Positions 5,791 to 6,566 of a DNA stretch of 6,566 bases are shown one piece after another. A program made the position numbers and the translations under genes. Position 1 is the first letter of the stretch; each line of letters begins with the position of its first letter. The notes beneath the pieces are model-generated. The model worked only from the letters and a program-made list of their open reading frames with translations, was not told the DNA's origin and searched no databases. The stretch comes from Flavobacteriaceae bacterium (GTDB lineage: Bacteria > Bacteroidota > Bacteroidia > Flavobacteriales > Weeksellaceae): contig JAITOO010000115.1 in assembly GCA_031289875.1 (NCBI GenBank), forward strand, positions 1-6,566. The letters run 5' to 3'.

Positions 5791-6402
5791 ATGAACCTTA
5801 AAAAATATATTATTCCTGTTATCTTCCTTTTGACAGGCGTTTTCATCGCTTCTGCATTATTTAAATGCGGCGGAAAAAACGAAAAAACCGTAGAAGACAC
5901 GCAAATTATCAACCACGAAATCCGGCGTTTGAACAAAATGATAGTCATTGAACAGAATTATTCCGCTTTCCGAACTAAAAAATATGCGGATTTTAACATC
6001 AAATATCTGGACTTTTTAAACAAAAATATCGTTCTCTACATCACTGCAAAAGCGCAGGTTACCTACGACATGAAGCAGATGAAAATAGAAATTGATTCTG
6101 TCGATAAAAAAATTCATATCGTTTCTATTCCCGAACCGGAACTGAATGTTTACCCCAACGTAGAAATTTACAGCATGGAAGAAGGTTTGTTCAACAATTT
6201 TTCTAAAGCGGAACTCAACCAAGTGATGAATGAGGGCAAAGACGACATTTGTAAGGAAGTGGAAAAGTCAAGCCTTAAAGCATTGGCACACAACCAATTA
6301 ATCTCTAATTTAAGAGATTTGTACACTATGGCAAAACTCTATCATTGGCAGATTGTTGATGATACACCCTATGCGAAAGAATTACAGACAGTTAAGGATT
6401 GA
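5791..6402 (+). CDS. DUF4230 family membrane-anchored protein
   Basis: A protein of 203 residues, matching the short Bacteroidota members of the DUF4230 family, whose function is unknown. After MNLKKY comes one hydrophobic helix (residues about 7-24, IIPVIFLLTGVFIASALF), then KCGGKNEK. This is either an uncleaved N-terminal anchor or a signal sequence; Cys26 is preceded by Lys, so it is not a proper lipobox. The rest is soluble and predicted extracytoplasmic. The family pattern is visible in RLNKMIVIEQNYSAF (about 46-60), then in an alternating strand region with AKAQVTYDMKQMKIEID and KKIHIVSIPEPELNVYPNVE, and in a helical C-terminal part with a final amphipathic segment (LISNLRDLYTMAKLYHW). 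The start is supported by the promoter element upstream and the position of the anchor. It appears monocistronic: a terminator lies in front of it and a converging gene behind it, so the context gives no clue to its role. Confidence 0.85.
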   Translation: MNLKKYIIPVIFLLTGVFIASALFKCGGKNEKTVEDTQIINHEIRRLNKMIVIEQNYSAFRTKKYADFNIKYLDFLNKNIVLYITAKAQVTYDMKQMKIEIDSVDKKIHIVSIPEPELNVYPNVEIYSMEEGLFNNFSKAELNQVMNEGKDDICKEVEKSSLKALAHNQLISNLRDLYTMAKLYHWQIVDDTPYAKELQTVKD

Positions 6403-6410
6403 AAAACAAT

Positions 6411-6452
6411 AAAATCTGTTTTCTTCGATTCAGTCTTTCATCTGCTGATTTT
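6411..6452. terminator. Weak possible bidirectional terminator between convergent genes
   Basis: AAAATCTG (6411-6418) can pair with CTGATTTT (6445-6452) with a single T-T mismatch, leaving a 26-nt interior that includes TCAG/CTGA complementarity. T-rich tracts lie beyond it on both strands (TTTTTATTC on plus, ATTTTATTG on minus). The stem is short and the loop long, so this is only a candidate, but the position between two converging stop codons is where one is expected. Confidence 0.25.
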
Positions 6453-6566
6453 TATTCTTTCAAATACTTTAGTTCTTCTTCCAGTTTTTCTATGTATTTT
6501 CGTTGAGAATCCAATATATACTGAGGTAAAGTATAGTTGGTTACGATATTTCCATTGCCTGTGGAA
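6452..6566 (-). CDS. C-terminal end of an unidentified coiled-coil-tailed protein (partial)
   Basis: On the minus strand the frame from 6565 is open to a TAA at 6454-6452 and gives 37 residues. They begin STGNGNIVTNYTLPQYILDS and finish with a charged helix (QRKYIEKLEEELKYLKE) of clear heptad character. The gene converges on the DUF4230 gene, with 49 nt between stop codons. The composition is protein-like, and the codon usage resembles the neighbours. A Gly/Asn-rich linker (N-G-N-I-V-T-N-Y) followed by a short coiled coil is what I remember at the C-terminus of many Bacteroidota XRE-type helix-turn-helix regulators, but no DNA-binding domain is inside the window. That identity is a guess; the existence of a gene end here is fairly safe. 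Confidence 0.65.
   Translation of the reverse strand, partial: STGNGNIVTNYTLPQYILDSQRKYIEKLEEELKYLKE

Overview
The window is chromosomal DNA of a Bacteroidota bacterium, almost certainly class Flavobacteriia. The evidence is the gldL-gldM-gldN set of the type IX secretion system (T9SS), which is confined to that phylum, AT-rich DNA, start codons without a Shine-Dalgarno sequence, and three copies of the Bacteroidota promoter -7 element TAnnTTTG. The GldM N-terminus (MNIDREV after the membrane helix) looks to me more like the Chryseobacterium/Riemerella side (Weeksellaceae) than Flavobacterium itself, but that placement is from memory.

Left part (1-3124): the 3' part of gldL, then complete gldM and gldN, co-directional with 24-29 nt gaps, so one operon whose beginning (probably gldK and the start of gldL) lies off the left edge. 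GldL and GldM form the proton-driven inner-membrane motor of the T9SS. GldN is the periplasmic partner that joins it to the outer-membrane GldK ring. A clear intrinsic terminator follows gldN.

Middle (3183-5283): a promoter -7 element sits immediately after that terminator, in front of a DAO-family FAD-dependent oxidoreductase. It is followed 22 nt later by a cytoplasmic type I L-asparaginase (ansA). The two probably share a transcript and both fit amino-acid metabolism. The start of the oxidoreductase is so close to the -7 element that its mRNA may be leaderless.

Right part (5284-6566): a tRNA-Ser(GGA) with its own -7 element, then 372 nt without a conventional gene, then a membrane-anchored DUF4230 protein, and finally the last 37 codons of a minus-strand gene ending in a coiled coil.

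The 372-nt gap is the least explained stretch. It holds short repeats and palindromes just after the tRNA. Farther on it holds a 17-codon ORF with eight aromatic residues (MSTYFYYHYYNDNQWFN), followed 15 nt after its stop codon by a good intrinsic terminator. That is the layout of an amino-acid attenuator leader, but no aromatic biosynthesis gene follows. I regard it as the most interesting feature of the window. No insertion sequence, CRISPR array or origin is visible.
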